Shown: positions 8,304 to 17,802, counted from the first letter of the stretch. The stretch is 64,000 nucleotides of DNA from Bradyrhizobium diazoefficiens (GCF_016612535.1 NZ_JAENXS010000001.1:2939501-3003500), one strand, 5' to 3'. A program made the numbers and translations. Notes: a model not told the origin generated them from the letters alone.

Positions 8304-10415
8304 ATGCAGGAACAGCCAGAGGGCACCCAAGCGCCCATCAAGGTCGAGTTCGACAATTTCGAGCATGGTTTTCCGGAAGGCTTTGGCCCGGGCTGGTGGG
8401 GCACGCTCGCTTACTGGATCGGCATCGCCTTTGCGACCTTCCAACTCTATGTCGCCGCTTTCAATTATCTGCCGAGCCAGGTGGTGCGCGGTGTCCATGT
8501 CGGCTTCCTGGTCCTGCTCACCTTTGGCCTGATCGCCAACTTCACCGCCAAGAGCAACTTTGGCCGCGCGTTCGGCTGGGTGATCGGCGCCGCCGGATTC
8601 TTCTGCGGGCTCTATCAATGGATCTTCTATGCCGATCTGATCGCGCGTGATGGCGATCCGACCAGGCTCGATCTTGCGGTCGGCACGCTGCTCGCCGTCT
8701 TGATCTTCGAGGGGACGCGGCGGCTGATGGGCGCGGCGCTGCCGCTGATGTGCGGCGCGTGTCTCGTCTACTGGTTCTTCGGGCAGTATCTGCCGTCACC
8801 ACTCAATCATCGCGGCTACGATTTCGACCAGATCATCACCCATCTCGCCTACGGCACCGAAGGTTTTTATGGCGTGCCGATCTACGTCTCGGCGACCTAC
8901 ATTTTCCTGTTCATCCTGTTCGGCTCGTTCCTGGAGCGCGCCGGCATGATCCAGCTCTTCACCGACGTTTCTCTTGGGCTGTTCGGCAGGACCCGCGGCG
9001 GTCCGGCCAAGGTTGCGGTGTTCGCCTCCGGCATGATGGGCACGATCTCGGGCTCCGGTGTCGCCAACGTCGTCACCGTCGGCCAGTTCACGATTCCCCT
9101 CATGATCAGATTCGGCTATCGCCGCGCCTTCGCCGCCGGCGTCGAGGCCACCGCCTCGATGGGCGGCCAGATCATGCCGCCGGTGATGGGCGCGGTCGCC
9201 TTCATCATGGCGGAGACGCTCGGCGTCCAGTATTCGGAGATCGTGAAGGCGGCGGCGATCCCCGCGATGCTCTATTTCGCATCGGCCTTCTGGATGGTGC
9301 ATCTGGAAGCCGGCAAGCACGGCCTCACCGGCATGAAGCGCTCCGAGGTTCCGAACGCCTGGAAGGCGCTGGTGAAAGGCTGGTATCTCGTGCTGCCGCT
9401 TGCGGCGCTCGTCTACATGCTGTTCGAAGGCTTTACCCCGCTTTATGCCGGCAGCATGGGCCTCGCACTCACGGTGGCGCTGATCCTGGGGACCAGCATC
9501 ATCGCGGGTGTCTCCGGCGCCGCCATCCGTTACGTCTTCTGGATCGGCCTCGCGCTCGTCGTCGCCGCGCTCTCGCGTGACGGCCTGCAGATCGTTCCAG
9601 TCGCTTGCGTCGTGGTCGGGCTGATCGTGATCACGGCGTTCGTCCGCGGCGGGTTCGCTGCGTTGCGCTCCTGCCGTGACTCGCTTGCCGAAAGCGCCAA
9701 ATCCGCCATCACCGTCGGCATGGCCTGCGCCATCGTCGGCGTCATCATCGGCATGATGTCGCAGACCGGCGTCGGCACTATTTTTGGAAGCTGGGTGATC
9801 GGGCTCGGTGAGAAGAGCCTGTTCCTGGCGCTGATCATGACCATGCTGCTGTCGATCCTGCTCGGCACCGGCATCCCGACGATCCCGACCTACATCATCA
9901 CCGCCGCGCTCGCGGCGCCCGCGCTGGCGAAGCTCGGCGTGCCCTTGATCGCGAGCCACATGTTCGCGTTCTATTACGGCATCATGGCCGACCTCTCGCC
10001 GCCGGTTGCACTCGCAGCGCTTGCCGCGGCGCCGATCGCGAAGGAGAATCCGGACAAGATCGGCTGGGAAGCGATGCGGATCGCGCTCGCCGGCTACGTC
10101 ATTCCCTTCATCTTCGTCTATTCGCCGGCGCTGATGTTGCAGGCCGGCGACCCCATGGCGGCCAAGCTCGGCTTCTACGGCGCGGTGGCGCTGGCGAGCT
10201 TCAAGGCGCTGGTGGCGATCGCGCTGTTCGGCATGGTCGCGATCGGCTTCCTGTTCACGAGGATGACGTTGCTCGAGCGCCTGGTCGCGCTCGGCGCCGC
10301 GATGTGCCTGCTCGGTGACTTCCCGTTCAGCGACACTGCGGGCTTCGTGCTCTCCGCAGCGCTCGTGCTGTGGCAATGGCGGCAGCGCCCGCCGGCGATC
10401 GTCGAGGCGATGTGA
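8304..10415 (+). CDS. TRAP transporter fused permease (4TM/12TM)
   Basis: A 703-residue inner-membrane protein in which the small DctQ-like and large DctM-like subunits are joined, as is usual for TAXI systems. The N-terminal third has about five hydrophobic helices. The DctM part carries the conserved blocks GMMGTISGSGVANVVTVGQF near residue 245 and ATASMGGQIMPPVMGAVAF near residue 285, and a second copy near LLGTGIPTIPTYIITAALAAP around residue 520, the inverted-repeat scaffold of the transporter. It uses an ion gradient to import the solute captured by the upstream TAXI protein. It overlaps the DUF1850 gene by four bases. Confidence 0.93.
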   Translation: MQEQPEGTQAPIKVEFDNFEHGFPEGFGPGWWGTLAYWIGIAFATFQLYVAAFNYLPSQVVRGVHVGFLVLLTFGLIANFTAKSNFGRAFGWVIGAAGFFCGLYQWIFYADLIARDGDPTRLDLAVGTLLAVLIFEGTRRLMGAALPLMCGACLVYWFFGQYLPSPLNHRGYDFDQIITHLAYGTEGFYGVPIYVSATYIFLFILFGSFLERAGMIQLFTDVSLGLFGRTRGGPAKVAVFASGMMGTISGSGVANVVTVGQFTIPLMIRFGYRRAFAAGVEATASMGGQIMPPVMGAVAFIMAETLGVQYSEIVKAAAIPAMLYFASAFWMVHLEAGKHGLTGMKRSEVPNAWKALVKGWYLVLPLAALVYMLFEGFTPLYAGSMGLALTVALILGTSIIAGVSGAAIRYVFWIGLALVVAALSRDGLQIVPVACVVVGLIVITAFVRGGFAALRSCRDSLAESAKSAITVGMACAIVGVIIGMMSQTGVGTIFGSWVIGLGEKSLFLALIMTMLLSILLGTGIPTIPTYIITAALAAPALAKLGVPLIASHMFAFYYGIMADLSPPVALAALAAAPIAKENPDKIGWEAMRIALAGYVIPFIFVYSPALMLQAGDPMAAKLGFYGAVALASFKALVAIALFGMVAIGFLFTRMTLLERLVALGAAMCLLGDFPFSDTAGFVLSAALVLWQWRQRPPAIVEAM

Positions 10416-10789
10416 GTCTCTGCTTCGCAACAGCGGGAGGCGTGAAGGCGCTGGCGCTGTCCGCCTTCACGCTGGTGTGGACGCATTCGATCGCGAAGGT
10501 CGACTGGCAGGAAGACTGGCGCGTCACACCGGCCGGCCTCGAACTGGTGCAGGCCCGCGTCAAGGGCACCGGCCCGGGCATGGAGCCGCCGCCCGAGGCA
10601 CGACTCGTCGACGGCTGGTTTCAATGGCAACCGCGGCACGCACCAATGCCGGAGGTGGTGCTCGGCAATTCCGGCGCGGCCGGAGAATGGCGGTTGTGCC
10701 ATGACGGGGCGTGCCAGACTCTTTCTGAGATTGTCGGCCACCCCATCGGTGCTAACGTCACCAAAATGAGCGCCTGTAAAGATCCGTAG
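10412..10789 (+). CDS. DUF1850 domain protein, TRAP-associated
   Basis: A 125-residue protein starting at GTG (GTGA overlap with the permease stop). The sequence SLCFATAGGVKALALSAFTL, then WTHSIAKVDWQEDWRV and later EARLVDGWFQWQP, is the DUF1850 pattern; these genes nearly always follow TAXI-TRAP permeases, where their role is unknown. An accessory function in the transporter is an inference from this constant linkage. The last codons, including the stop, fall inside the palindromic repeat that begins at 10786, so the native C-terminus may have been altered by insertion of that element. Confidence 0.82.
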   Translation: MSLCFATAGGVKALALSAFTLVWTHSIAKVDWQEDWRVTPAGLELVQARVKGTGPGMEPPPEARLVDGWFQWQPRHAPMPEVVLGNSGAAGEWRLCHDGACQTLSEIVGHPIGANVTKMSACKDP

Positions 10790-10857
10790 CCCGGATGGAG
10801 CGAAAGCGTAATCCGGGAACAGCGGCCCCGGATTGCGCTGCGCTCCATCCGGGCTAC
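10786..10857. repeat. Palindromic intergenic repeat, family C (GTAGCCCGGATGGAGCG type)
   Basis: A 72-base element with near-perfect arms GTAGCCCGGATGGAGCG / CGCTCCATCCGGGCTAC and inner CGTAATCCGGG / CCCCGGATTGCG. It supplies the stop codon of the DUF1850 gene and ends just before the ribosome site of the SDR gene. The hairpin could work as a terminator between the two units. Confidence 0.8.
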
Positions 10858-10881
10858 AAAGAACAAAAAGGGAGACACGCG

Positions 10882-11688
10882 ATGGACCGGCTCAAGGGCA
10901 AGGTTGCGATGGTGGTGGGCGCCGGTTCGATCGGGCCCGGCTGGGGCAACGGCAAGGCCACCGCCGTGACGTTTGCGCGCGAGGGTGCGCAGGTGTTTTG
11001 CGTCGATCGCAATGGCGCTGCCGCCGAAGAAACCGCCAAGATCATCACTGGCGAAGGCGGCAAGGCGACGGCGTTCACCGCCGATGTCTCGCGCGCAGCC
11101 GAAGTCGAAGCGATGGTCGCGGCGTGCCTTAAAGCTTACGGCCGTATCGATGTGCTCGACAACAATGTCGGCATCGCCGAGATGGGCAGCGTGGTCGAGG
11201 TGACGGAGGAGAGCTGGGACCGCGTCTTCAGCGTCAACCTCAAGAGCGCCTATTTCGCCATGAAGCACGTCATTCCCGGAATGGTGAAGCAGGGCGGCGG
11301 CTCAATCATCAACATTTCCTCGATCGCCTCGATCCGCCACATGGGCATCTCCTACGTCACCTACGGCACCTCGAAGGCCGCGATGAACCAGATGACGCGC
11401 ACCACCGCGATCGACTTCGCCCGGCACCATGTGCGGGTGAACGCGATCCTGCCCGGCCTGATGAAGACGCCGATGGTGGAGCATTCGGCGGGCCTCGCCG
11501 CGAGCTACGCCAAGGGCGATGTCGAAGCGATGTGGCGCGCGCGTGATGCGCAGGTGCCGATGGGCCACATGGGCGACGCCTGGGACGTCGCCAACGCCGC
11601 GCTGTTCCTGGCCTCGGACGAGTCGAAATATGTGACCGGGATCGAGCTCGTGGTCGACGGCGGGATCACCTGCAAGGCGGGGGCGTAA
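10882..11688 (+). CDS. Short-chain dehydrogenase/reductase (SDR)
   Basis: A 268-residue NAD(P)-dependent oxidoreductase of the classical SDR family. The Rossmann entry is VAMVVGAGSIGPGWGNGKA near residue 8, a G-x3-G-x-G variant with a longer loop than usual. The acidic VDRN after the second strand suggests NAD preference. DNNVGIAEMG matches the NNAG motif with Val replacing Ala. The catalytic Ser (IINISSIAS), Tyr (YVTYGTSKAAM) and Lys four residues later are intact. The C-terminus YVTGIELVVDGGITC is typical. The AAAGGGAGA ribosome site fixes the start; the upstream open frame belongs to the repeat. Confidence 0.92.
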   Translation: MDRLKGKVAMVVGAGSIGPGWGNGKATAVTFAREGAQVFCVDRNGAAAEETAKIITGEGGKATAFTADVSRAAEVEAMVAACLKAYGRIDVLDNNVGIAEMGSVVEVTEESWDRVFSVNLKSAYFAMKHVIPGMVKQGGGSIINISSIASIRHMGISYVTYGTSKAAMNQMTRTTAIDFARHHVRVNAILPGLMKTPMVEHSAGLAASYAKGDVEAMWRARDAQVPMGHMGDAWDVANAALFLASDESKYVTGIELVVDGGITCKAGA

Positions 11689-11719
11689 CTCGAATCTCCG
11701 CCTTCGCCAGGACGACGAG

Positions 11720-13297
11720 CTATCCCCCCGCGCTCAGCTCCGCGCGATCCAGATCCTCCTCGATCCGGTGAAACGCGTCATCGCCGATGACCTCGGTGGC
11801 GCGCAGGCTGAAGATCGATTTGCGCGCGGCGTCGATGGCGCGGCGGCGCAGCGGGTCGGCGGGCAGTTCGCCGGTGGCGACGCCGCCGTTCGGGTCGTCG
11901 TCCGCCCGCATCAGCACGGCGCGATATTCGAGCCGCAGGATTTCCGCTTCCTCGGACGGATCGTCCTCGATTGCATCGAGTGCGGCACGATAGGCGATGG
12001 CGCGGGCGCGCGCGACCTCGACGGCGACGGGGTCGTCGTCCCTGAGGTCGAAGGCGAGGATCAGCGGCCGCAGCGTCAGACCCTGGACCACGAGGGTGCC
12101 GAGCACGACCGCAAAGGCGCTGAACAGGATGAAATCGCGATAGGGAAAAGCCTCCGGCAGCGCAAAGGCGGCAGCGAGCGTGATGAGGCCGCGCATGCCG
12201 CACCAGGCGATGATGAGGCCGCCCTTGGGCGAGGCGACGGCTTTCGGATCCTTCGGGTGATAGACTCCGCGCGCGATCAGCACGTGCAACGACGTGCGAT
12301 AGAACGTGATCCAGGCAAGCCGGACCACAATGACCGTGAGCAGGATGCAGCCAGCCGCCACGCAATACTCCCAGCGCACGTCCGCGTCGAGCCGTATCCA
12401 GATCGGTCGCATCTGCATGCCGATCAGCATGAAGGCGAGCACGTTGAGCACGAACACCATGGTCTCCCAGACCGCATAGGACGGCACCCGCAGCCGCGCC
12501 GGCATGCGGGCCGGTGCGCCGCGCGCCATCGTGATCGCGTAGACGACGATGGTGAGGATGCCCGAGAGGCCAAGATGCTCGGCGCCGATCCAGATCATGA
12601 AGGTGGTGGTGAACTGCACGATGATCGAACTCGGGGCCTCCGTGATCCGCTCCAGCAGCAGCGGGACGACGCGCGCCGCCACAAACCCGGCGACGGCGCT
12701 GCCGACCAGCGCCAGCGCGATGGTCGGCGCGACCTCACTCCATTTCAGGTGCTCCATGGCGACCGCGCCCACGGCGATGCGGTAGATCAGCAGCGCGGTC
12801 GCATCGTTGAGCAGGCTTTCGCCCTCCAGAACCTTCACCATCCGATAGGGTAGCTTCACCTGGCTCAGGATCGCGACGGCGGCCGCGGCATCCGGCGGCG
12901 CCACGATGGCGCCGAGCGCAATCGCGGCGGCCCAGGGCATCTCAGGCATCAGCCAGTGCGCGACAACGGCCACGCCGATCGTGGTCAGGCCGACCGCAGC
13001 CACGACCAGGGTCGAGACCGGAACCCAGTTGTTGCGGAGATCGCGCAGCGAAGTGTCGAATGCGGCATCCAACAGCACCGGTGCGACAAAAAGTGCCAAG
13101 GCCAGGCCAGGGTCGAGCGTCCAGGACGGGCCCGACGGCAAGAAGGCGATCAGCGCGCCGCCGATCGCGAGAAAGGTCGGATAGGGGACCTTGATCCGCC
13201 GCGCCAGCGCCGATAATGCAACGGCGCCGAGCAGAAGCGCGATGATCCATTCGAATGTCGTCACGACGATCCCCGAAACCGATTTGAGCGGTGCCAC
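11720..13297 (-). CDS. Na+/H+ antiporter, CPA1 family
   Basis: A 525-residue cation:proton antiporter with about 12 membrane helices in the first 400 residues and a charged cytoplasmic tail. Diagnostic features are ALGAIVAPPDAAAAVAIL near residue 130 (the PDAAAAVA motif of the ion-binding unwound helix), EGESLLNDATALLIYR with the key ND pair, and WCGMRGLITLAAAFALP near residue 360. It exports Na+ (or K+) in exchange for H+ and contributes to pH and salt tolerance. The frame opens with GTG at 13297; a start at 13264 (also GTG) would give a shorter first segment before the first helix. Confidence 0.92.
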   Translation of the reverse strand: MAPLKSVSGIVVTTFEWIIALLLGAVALSALARRIKVPYPTFLAIGGALIAFLPSGPSWTLDPGLALALFVAPVLLDAAFDTSLRDLRNNWVPVSTLVVAAVGLTTIGVAVVAHWLMPEMPWAAAIALGAIVAPPDAAAAVAILSQVKLPYRMVKVLEGESLLNDATALLIYRIAVGAVAMEHLKWSEVAPTIALALVGSAVAGFVAARVVPLLLERITEAPSSIIVQFTTTFMIWIGAEHLGLSGILTIVVYAITMARGAPARMPARLRVPSYAVWETMVFVLNVLAFMLIGMQMRPIWIRLDADVRWEYCVAAGCILLTVIVVRLAWITFYRTSLHVLIARGVYHPKDPKAVASPKGGLIIAWCGMRGLITLAAAFALPEAFPYRDFILFSAFAVVLGTLVVQGLTLRPLILAFDLRDDDPVAVEVARARAIAYRAALDAIEDDPSEEAEILRLEYRAVLMRADDDPNGGVATGELPADPLRRRAIDAARKSIFSLRATEVIGDDAFHRIEEDLDRAELSAGG

Positions 13298-13367
13298 AAG
13301 CTAGCACCAATCCGGCCGTATGATGGATAGTGCGGCCAGAAAGCAAGAGCTTCCGATTACAACGAAC

Positions 13368-14132
13368 ATGCGTCCTTCCGGTCTGATTCAGTTGTCCGGC
13401 GTTGTGCTGCTGGGTGCGCTCGCGCTCGGGGCGGCCCATGCCGCGACCGGGGACGAGCCGGCCGCCGTCGTGCAGGTCGACGTTGCGCCATGTCTGGCCG
13501 CCGCTGCGGCCGACGACATGGACAAGGCGGCCTCGGCCTGCGCCGCAGTCATCGACAACGAGAAGACCGCAAAGCCCGACCTGATCAAGGCGCTGATCGC
13601 ACGCGGCGCGCTCCATGCACGGCGTGATCAGATCGACCGCGCCATCGCCGATGACAGCCGCGCGCTTTTGCTCGATCCGACACTCGCCGATCTCTTCAAC
13701 ACCCGCGGCGAACTCTGGCTGAAGAAGGGAGACCGGCCCAAGGCGGTGCAGGATTTTGGGGCGGCGCTCCGGATCGATCCGAATCACGAGAGGGCCAAGG
13801 CCAATCACAAGGCGCTCTCGCGCGAGCTCGAGCGGATCGGTGCGCAGATGGCGGTGGCCGGCAAGCCCAGCTTCAATTGCGCAGGCGCGCGCCGCCCCGT
13901 CGAGAAGGCAATCTGCGCCAACCGCGAGCTCGCCGACCTCGACCGCGAGGTCTATGCCGCCAATGCGCGCGTGCTGCGTGAGGCGCGCAATGCGGGCGAG
14001 GCGAAGGCGCTCCAGCGCGAGCAGGATGACTTTATTGCACGCCGGAACGCCGGGTTCGGCCGGCCGGGCTATGATTTGAGGAAGGCGATGCAGGAGCGGC
14101 TGCAAAAGCTGAACGGCGCGGACGGATATTGA
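13368..14132 (+). CDS. Secreted TPR protein with LprI-like C-terminal domain
   Basis: A 254-residue exported protein. The signal peptide (LIQLSGVVLLGALALGAAHA) follows the ATG at 13368; an earlier in-frame ATG would add a hydrophilic extension. Residues about 45-170 hold three TPR-like units (IDRAIADDSRALLLDP, AVQDFGAALRIDPNHERAKA). The last 85 residues, from FNCAGARRPVEKAICAN to DLRKAMQERLQKL, match the DUF1311/LprI domain, known from lysozyme-inhibitor-type lipoproteins, with conserved cysteines in FNCA and AICA. It is a paralogue of the next gene. Function in the periplasm is not established. Confidence 0.8.
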   Translation: MRPSGLIQLSGVVLLGALALGAAHAATGDEPAAVVQVDVAPCLAAAAADDMDKAASACAAVIDNEKTAKPDLIKALIARGALHARRDQIDRAIADDSRALLLDPTLADLFNTRGELWLKKGDRPKAVQDFGAALRIDPNHERAKANHKALSRELERIGAQMAVAGKPSFNCAGARRPVEKAICANRELADLDREVYAANARVLREARNAGEAKALQREQDDFIARRNAGFGRPGYDLRKAMQERLQKLNGADGY

Positions 14133-14154
14133 TGGTGTTCGCCTCATAGGAGGT

Positions 14155-14239
14155 CGTCATGCCCGGGCTTGTCCCGGGCATCCACGTTCTCTGTGCCGCG
14201 GCGAAGGCGTGGCTGGCCGGGACAAGCCCGGCCATGACG
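14155..14239. repeat. Palindromic intergenic repeat, family B
   Basis: An 85-base member of the family also seen at 8136 and 21797: arms CGTCATGCCCGGGCTTGTCC and GGACAAGCCCGGCCATGACG, with a central ATCCACGTTCT. It separates the two TPR-LprI paralogues. Confidence 0.8.
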
Positions 14240-14316
14240 GCGCGAAAGCCCCATTTTGAACCCACTCTCCGTCCGCCGCGACAATGGTAAAAACCTGATG
14301 TTACGGAGCCTTCCTC

Positions 14317-15689
14317 ATGTGCGGCCCGCGTTCTTCCGCGCAAATATCCAAAACCGCGTTGCGCGCCTTACTCCTCAGCGCGGCGGTCAGCCTCGTTTTC
14401 GCCGCCCCGGCGTCGGCTGCCGCCGATTGCGTGATGGGAAGCAAGGCCGCGCCAGCGGAATTGACTACGGCGTGCAGCGCCATTATCGACCAGATCTCGA
14501 ATCCAAACTCCGACCGGGTCGCGGCGCTGCTGGTTCGTGCCGATGCCAATGCGCGGAGCTCCGGCGGCCTCACGCAGGCGCTGCGGGATATCGACCGCGC
14601 CATCGCGCTCGACGGCAAGAACGCGCGCGCCTGGCGCCTGCGCGGCGATCTGTTGCGAGAGGCGGGTGGCGATCTCAACCGCGCCACGTCCGATCTCAGC
14701 AAGGCGATCGAACTCGATCCGCGGGATGCCGAGGCTTATGAGCTGCGCGGCGTAGCCTATACCACTCAGCGCCGGCTCGACCGTGCGCTTGCCGATTACG
14801 ACCAGGCGATCAAGCTGAAGCCGGATTATGCGCAAGCCTGGTCCGATCGCGGCGCGACCTATTATCTCAACGGTGACAACGAGAGAGCGGTCGCCGATCT
14901 CAGCGAGGCCTTGCGGCTCGATCCGAATCGGCCGCGCAGCTACACCAATCGCGGTGCCGCCTACAAGAAGCTCGGTCAGCTCGACAAGTCGGTTGCCGAC
15001 GACAGCGAGGCGATCAGGCTCGATCCGAAAGCGCCGGAATATTACGACAATCGCGGGCTCTCCTATGCCGCGATGAAGGACTACGACAAGGCGATTGCCG
15101 ATTACGACCAGGCGCTGCGGCTGGCACCGCGGCCGAACTTCTTCACCAACCGCGGCGATTCCTATCAGTTCAAGGGCGAGGGGCGGCGCTCGGCGACTAC
15201 GAGGCTGCGCTGAAACTCGATCCGAATTTCGCGCAGACCTACAACAACCGCGCCGTGCTCTACACGAAGATGGGCGACCGCAAGAACGCGCTGGCCGATT
15301 ACGAGAGCGCGCTGCGGCTCGATCCCGGCAACGCGAATGCCGCGGACGGCCGCCGCACCATGATGGCGGAGATCGCAAAGTTCGGCGCCGAGGCTCCGCG
15401 CCCGCTGGCCGCGAATTCCGGCAATGGCCCGTCGTTCGATTGTGCGGCGGCGAAGCGCGAGGTCGAGAAGGTGATCTGCGCTGATCCGCAATTGGGCGTG
15501 CTCGACCGCCAGATCGCCGAGACCTATGAGCGCGTGCTGAAATCAGCGGGCAAGCGCTCGGCGGGCGCCCTGCGCAGGTCCCAGCGCGATTTCCTCGCCA
15601 CCCGCGACGCCAGCCTCCGCCGCCCCGGCGACGATCTGAAGAAGGTCATGCAGGATCGGTTGCAGCGGTTGAACGCGATGGAAGGCTAG
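14317..15689 (+). pseudogene. Secreted TPR-LprI protein, disrupted by a frameshift near 15180
   Basis: The first part (14317 to about 15180) has a signal peptide (ALRALLLSAAVSLVFAAPAS) and about seven TPR units (for example AIALDGKNARAWRLRGDLL, ALADYDQAIKLKPDYAQAW). Near 15180 the reading frame breaks in the middle of a repeat: one frame ends shortly after FTNRGDSYQFKGEG, while the -1 frame continues with AALGDYEAALKLDPNFAQTY, further TPR sequence and a C-terminal LprI-like domain (FDCAAAKREVEKVICADPQ). A net loss of one base (or four) in the GAGGGGCGG stretch explains it. It is a larger paralogue of the gene at 13368. True mutation or sequencing error cannot be told apart here. Confidence 0.78.
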
Positions 15690-15838
15690 TCGCTTTTCTT
15701 CGCCTTTCCCTGCAAGAACGGTGAGACAGGTAGCTTCATCTTCCTTTTCAGCTTGAACCGCGGCCCGTTCCCGGGAAAATACGCCTCAAACAAGGTCGGC
15801 ACTTGATCCCTGTCATGGCGGGACCGACGTCCTGCCGT
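15686..15838 (-). pseudogene. Possible C-terminal remnant of a basic protein
   Basis: On the minus strand the frame ending at the TAG at 15686 reads HDRDQVPTLFEAYFPGNGPR, then FKLKRKMKLPVSPFLQGKAK and KSD. The composition is protein-like, not like a shadow frame, and the stop overlaps the stop of the opposing TPR gene, as with genuine convergent genes. No good start codon with a ribosome site is visible upstream, since the frame runs back into the propionyl-CoA synthetase leader. It may be a gene remnant, a very short gene with an unusual start, or chance. Confidence 0.25.
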
Positions 15839-15879
15839 CAGGTCAAGGCAAGGCCAATAAAGGGAACGGGAGCGCTTGC

Positions 15880-17802
15880 ATGAATGCCCAGGGAAACGTC
15901 GAGGGAAAGAGCCTTTATCACGAGGTCTATGCGCGCTCGCTGGCCGATCCCGAGGGCTTTTGGGCCGAGGCGGCGAAGGAGATCGACTGGATCGAGCCGC
16001 CGAAGAAGATCTTCGACCCCGCGCAAGGCGTTTACGGCCGCTGGTTCACCGGCGGTGTCGTCAATACCTGCTACAACGCGCTCGACCGTCACGTCGAACG
16101 CGGCCGCGCCGACCAGGTCGCGCTGATCCATGATTCGCCGCTGACCAATTCGGTCACCAAATTCACCTATGCCGAGTTGCTCGCGGAGGTGCAGGCGCTC
16201 GCCGCCATCATGCAGGACTTTGGCGTCGCCAAAGGTGATCGCGTCATTCTCTACATGCCGATGGTGCCGGAGGCCGTGGTCGCGATGCTCGCCTGCGCGC
16301 GCATCGGCGCGGTGCATTCCGTGGTGTTCGGCGGCTTTGCCGCCAAGGAGCTCGCGACGCGCATCGACGATGCGCAGCCGAAGCTCATTCTCTCCGCAAG
16401 CTGCGGCATCGAGCCCGGCCGTATCGTGCAGTACAAGCCGCTGCTCGACGAGGCGATCAGGCTCGCGGGTGCGAAGCCCAGGGCCTGCATCGTGCTGCAG
16501 CGCCCGCAGCTCATCTGCGACCTCACCCCAAGGCGCGACTATGATTGGGCGAGCCTGCGCCGCAAAGCAATGAACGACGGCAAGACCGCGCCGTGCGTGC
16601 CGGTCGCCGCCACCGATCCGCTCTACATCCTCTACACCTCAGGCACCACCGGCATTCCCAAGGGCGTCGTGCGCGACAATGGCGGGCATCTCGTCGCGGT
16701 GAAATGGTCGATGTTCAACCTCTACGGCGTCAAGCCGGGCGAGGTCTGGTGGTGCGGCTCCGACATCGGCTGGGTGGTCGGCCACAGCTACATCATCTAC
16801 GGCCCGCTGCTGCACGGCGCGACCTCGATCATGTATGAGGGCAAGCCGGTCGGCACGCCCGACGCCGGCGCGTTCTGGCGCGTGATCAGCGAGCACAAGG
16901 CGGTCGCCTTGTTCACCGCGCCGACCGCGTTCCGCGCGATCCGGAAAGAGGATCCGGAAGGCAAGTTCATCCGGCAATATGACCTGTCGAAATTCCGCAC
17001 GCTGTTCCTCGCCGGCGAGCGCGCCGATCCGCCGACCGTGGAATGGGCGGAGCAACAGCTCAAGGTGCCGGTGATCGACCATTGGTGGCAGACCGAAACC
17101 GGCTGGTGCATTGCCGGCAATCCGGTGGGGTTGGGCATGCTGCCGGTGAAGCACGGCTCGCCAACGGTGCCGATGCCGGGCTACCAGGTCGATGTGGTGG
17201 ATGAAGCGGCCAAGCCCGTCGGTCCCAACACCATGGGCTCGATCGTCATCAAGCTGCCGATGCCGCCGGCCTGCCTGCCGACGCTGTGGAATCAGGACGA
17301 TCGCTTCAAGGAAGCCTATCTCACAGAATTCCCCGGCTACTACAAAACCTCGGACGCCGGTTACAAGGACGAGGACGGCTATGTCTTCGTGATGGGCCGC
17401 ACCGACGACATCATCAACGTCGCCGGCCACAGGCTCTCCACCGGCGGGATGGAGGAGATCCTGGCCTCGCATCCGGATGTCGCCGAATGCGCCGTGCTCG
17501 GCGTCAAGGACGCGATCAAGGGCGAGGTGCCCTGTGGCTTCCTGGTGCTCAAGGCCGGCGTGAAGCGCGCGCCCGCCGAGATCGAAAAGGAGATCGTCGC
17601 CCTTGTGCGCGACAGACTCGGCCCCGTCGCCGCCTTCAAGCTCGCCATCACCGTCGGCCGCCTGCCCAAGACGCGCTCCGGAAAGATCTTGCGCGGCACC
17701 ATCAAGAAGATCGCCGATGGCGACACCTGGACCATGCCCGCCACGATCGAGGATCCCAAGGTGCTGGACGAGATCGGGGAGGCGCTGAAGGGGCGGGTGT
17801 GA
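15880..17802 (+). CDS. prpE: Propionyl-CoA synthetase
   Basis: A 640-residue AMP-forming acyl-CoA synthetase of the acetyl/propionyl-CoA branch. It opens with the ACAS N-terminal region (SLYHEVYARSLADPEGFWAE). The P-loop YTSGTTGIPKGVVRDNGGH at about residue 251, the acyl-pocket block VIDHWWQTETGW, and the hinge motif GYVFVMGRTDDIINVAGHRL are intact. The acetylatable catalytic lysine lies in PKTRSGKILRG near the C-terminus. VVRDNGGH and the length fit PrpE better than Acs. It activates propionate to propionyl-CoA in the cytoplasm. It has its own GGGAGCG ribosome site and no prp neighbours. Confidence 0.93.
   Translation: MNAQGNVEGKSLYHEVYARSLADPEGFWAEAAKEIDWIEPPKKIFDPAQGVYGRWFTGGVVNTCYNALDRHVERGRADQVALIHDSPLTNSVTKFTYAELLAEVQALAAIMQDFGVAKGDRVILYMPMVPEAVVAMLACARIGAVHSVVFGGFAAKELATRIDDAQPKLILSASCGIEPGRIVQYKPLLDEAIRLAGAKPRACIVLQRPQLICDLTPRRDYDWASLRRKAMNDGKTAPCVPVAATDPLYILYTSGTTGIPKGVVRDNGGHLVAVKWSMFNLYGVKPGEVWWCGSDIGWVVGHSYIIYGPLLHGATSIMYEGKPVGTPDAGAFWRVISEHKAVALFTAPTAFRAIRKEDPEGKFIRQYDLSKFRTLFLAGERADPPTVEWAEQQLKVPVIDHWWQTETGWCIAGNPVGLGMLPVKHGSPTVPMPGYQVDVVDEAAKPVGPNTMGSIVIKLPMPPACLPTLWNQDDRFKEAYLTEFPGYYKTSDAGYKDEDGYVFVMGRTDDIINVAGHRLSTGGMEEILASHPDVAECAVLGVKDAIKGEVPCGFLVLKAGVKRAPAEIEKEIVALVRDRLGPVAAFKLAITVGRLPKTRSGKILRGTIKKIADGDTWTMPATIEDPKVLDEIGEALKGRV

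Noticed and set aside
8796..10430. 544-residue minus-strand open frame across the TRAP permease
   Set aside because: It is antisense to a clear transporter gene. Its composition (Arg, His, Asp, Glu, Gly-rich, no motifs) is typical of shadow frames in GC-rich DNA.
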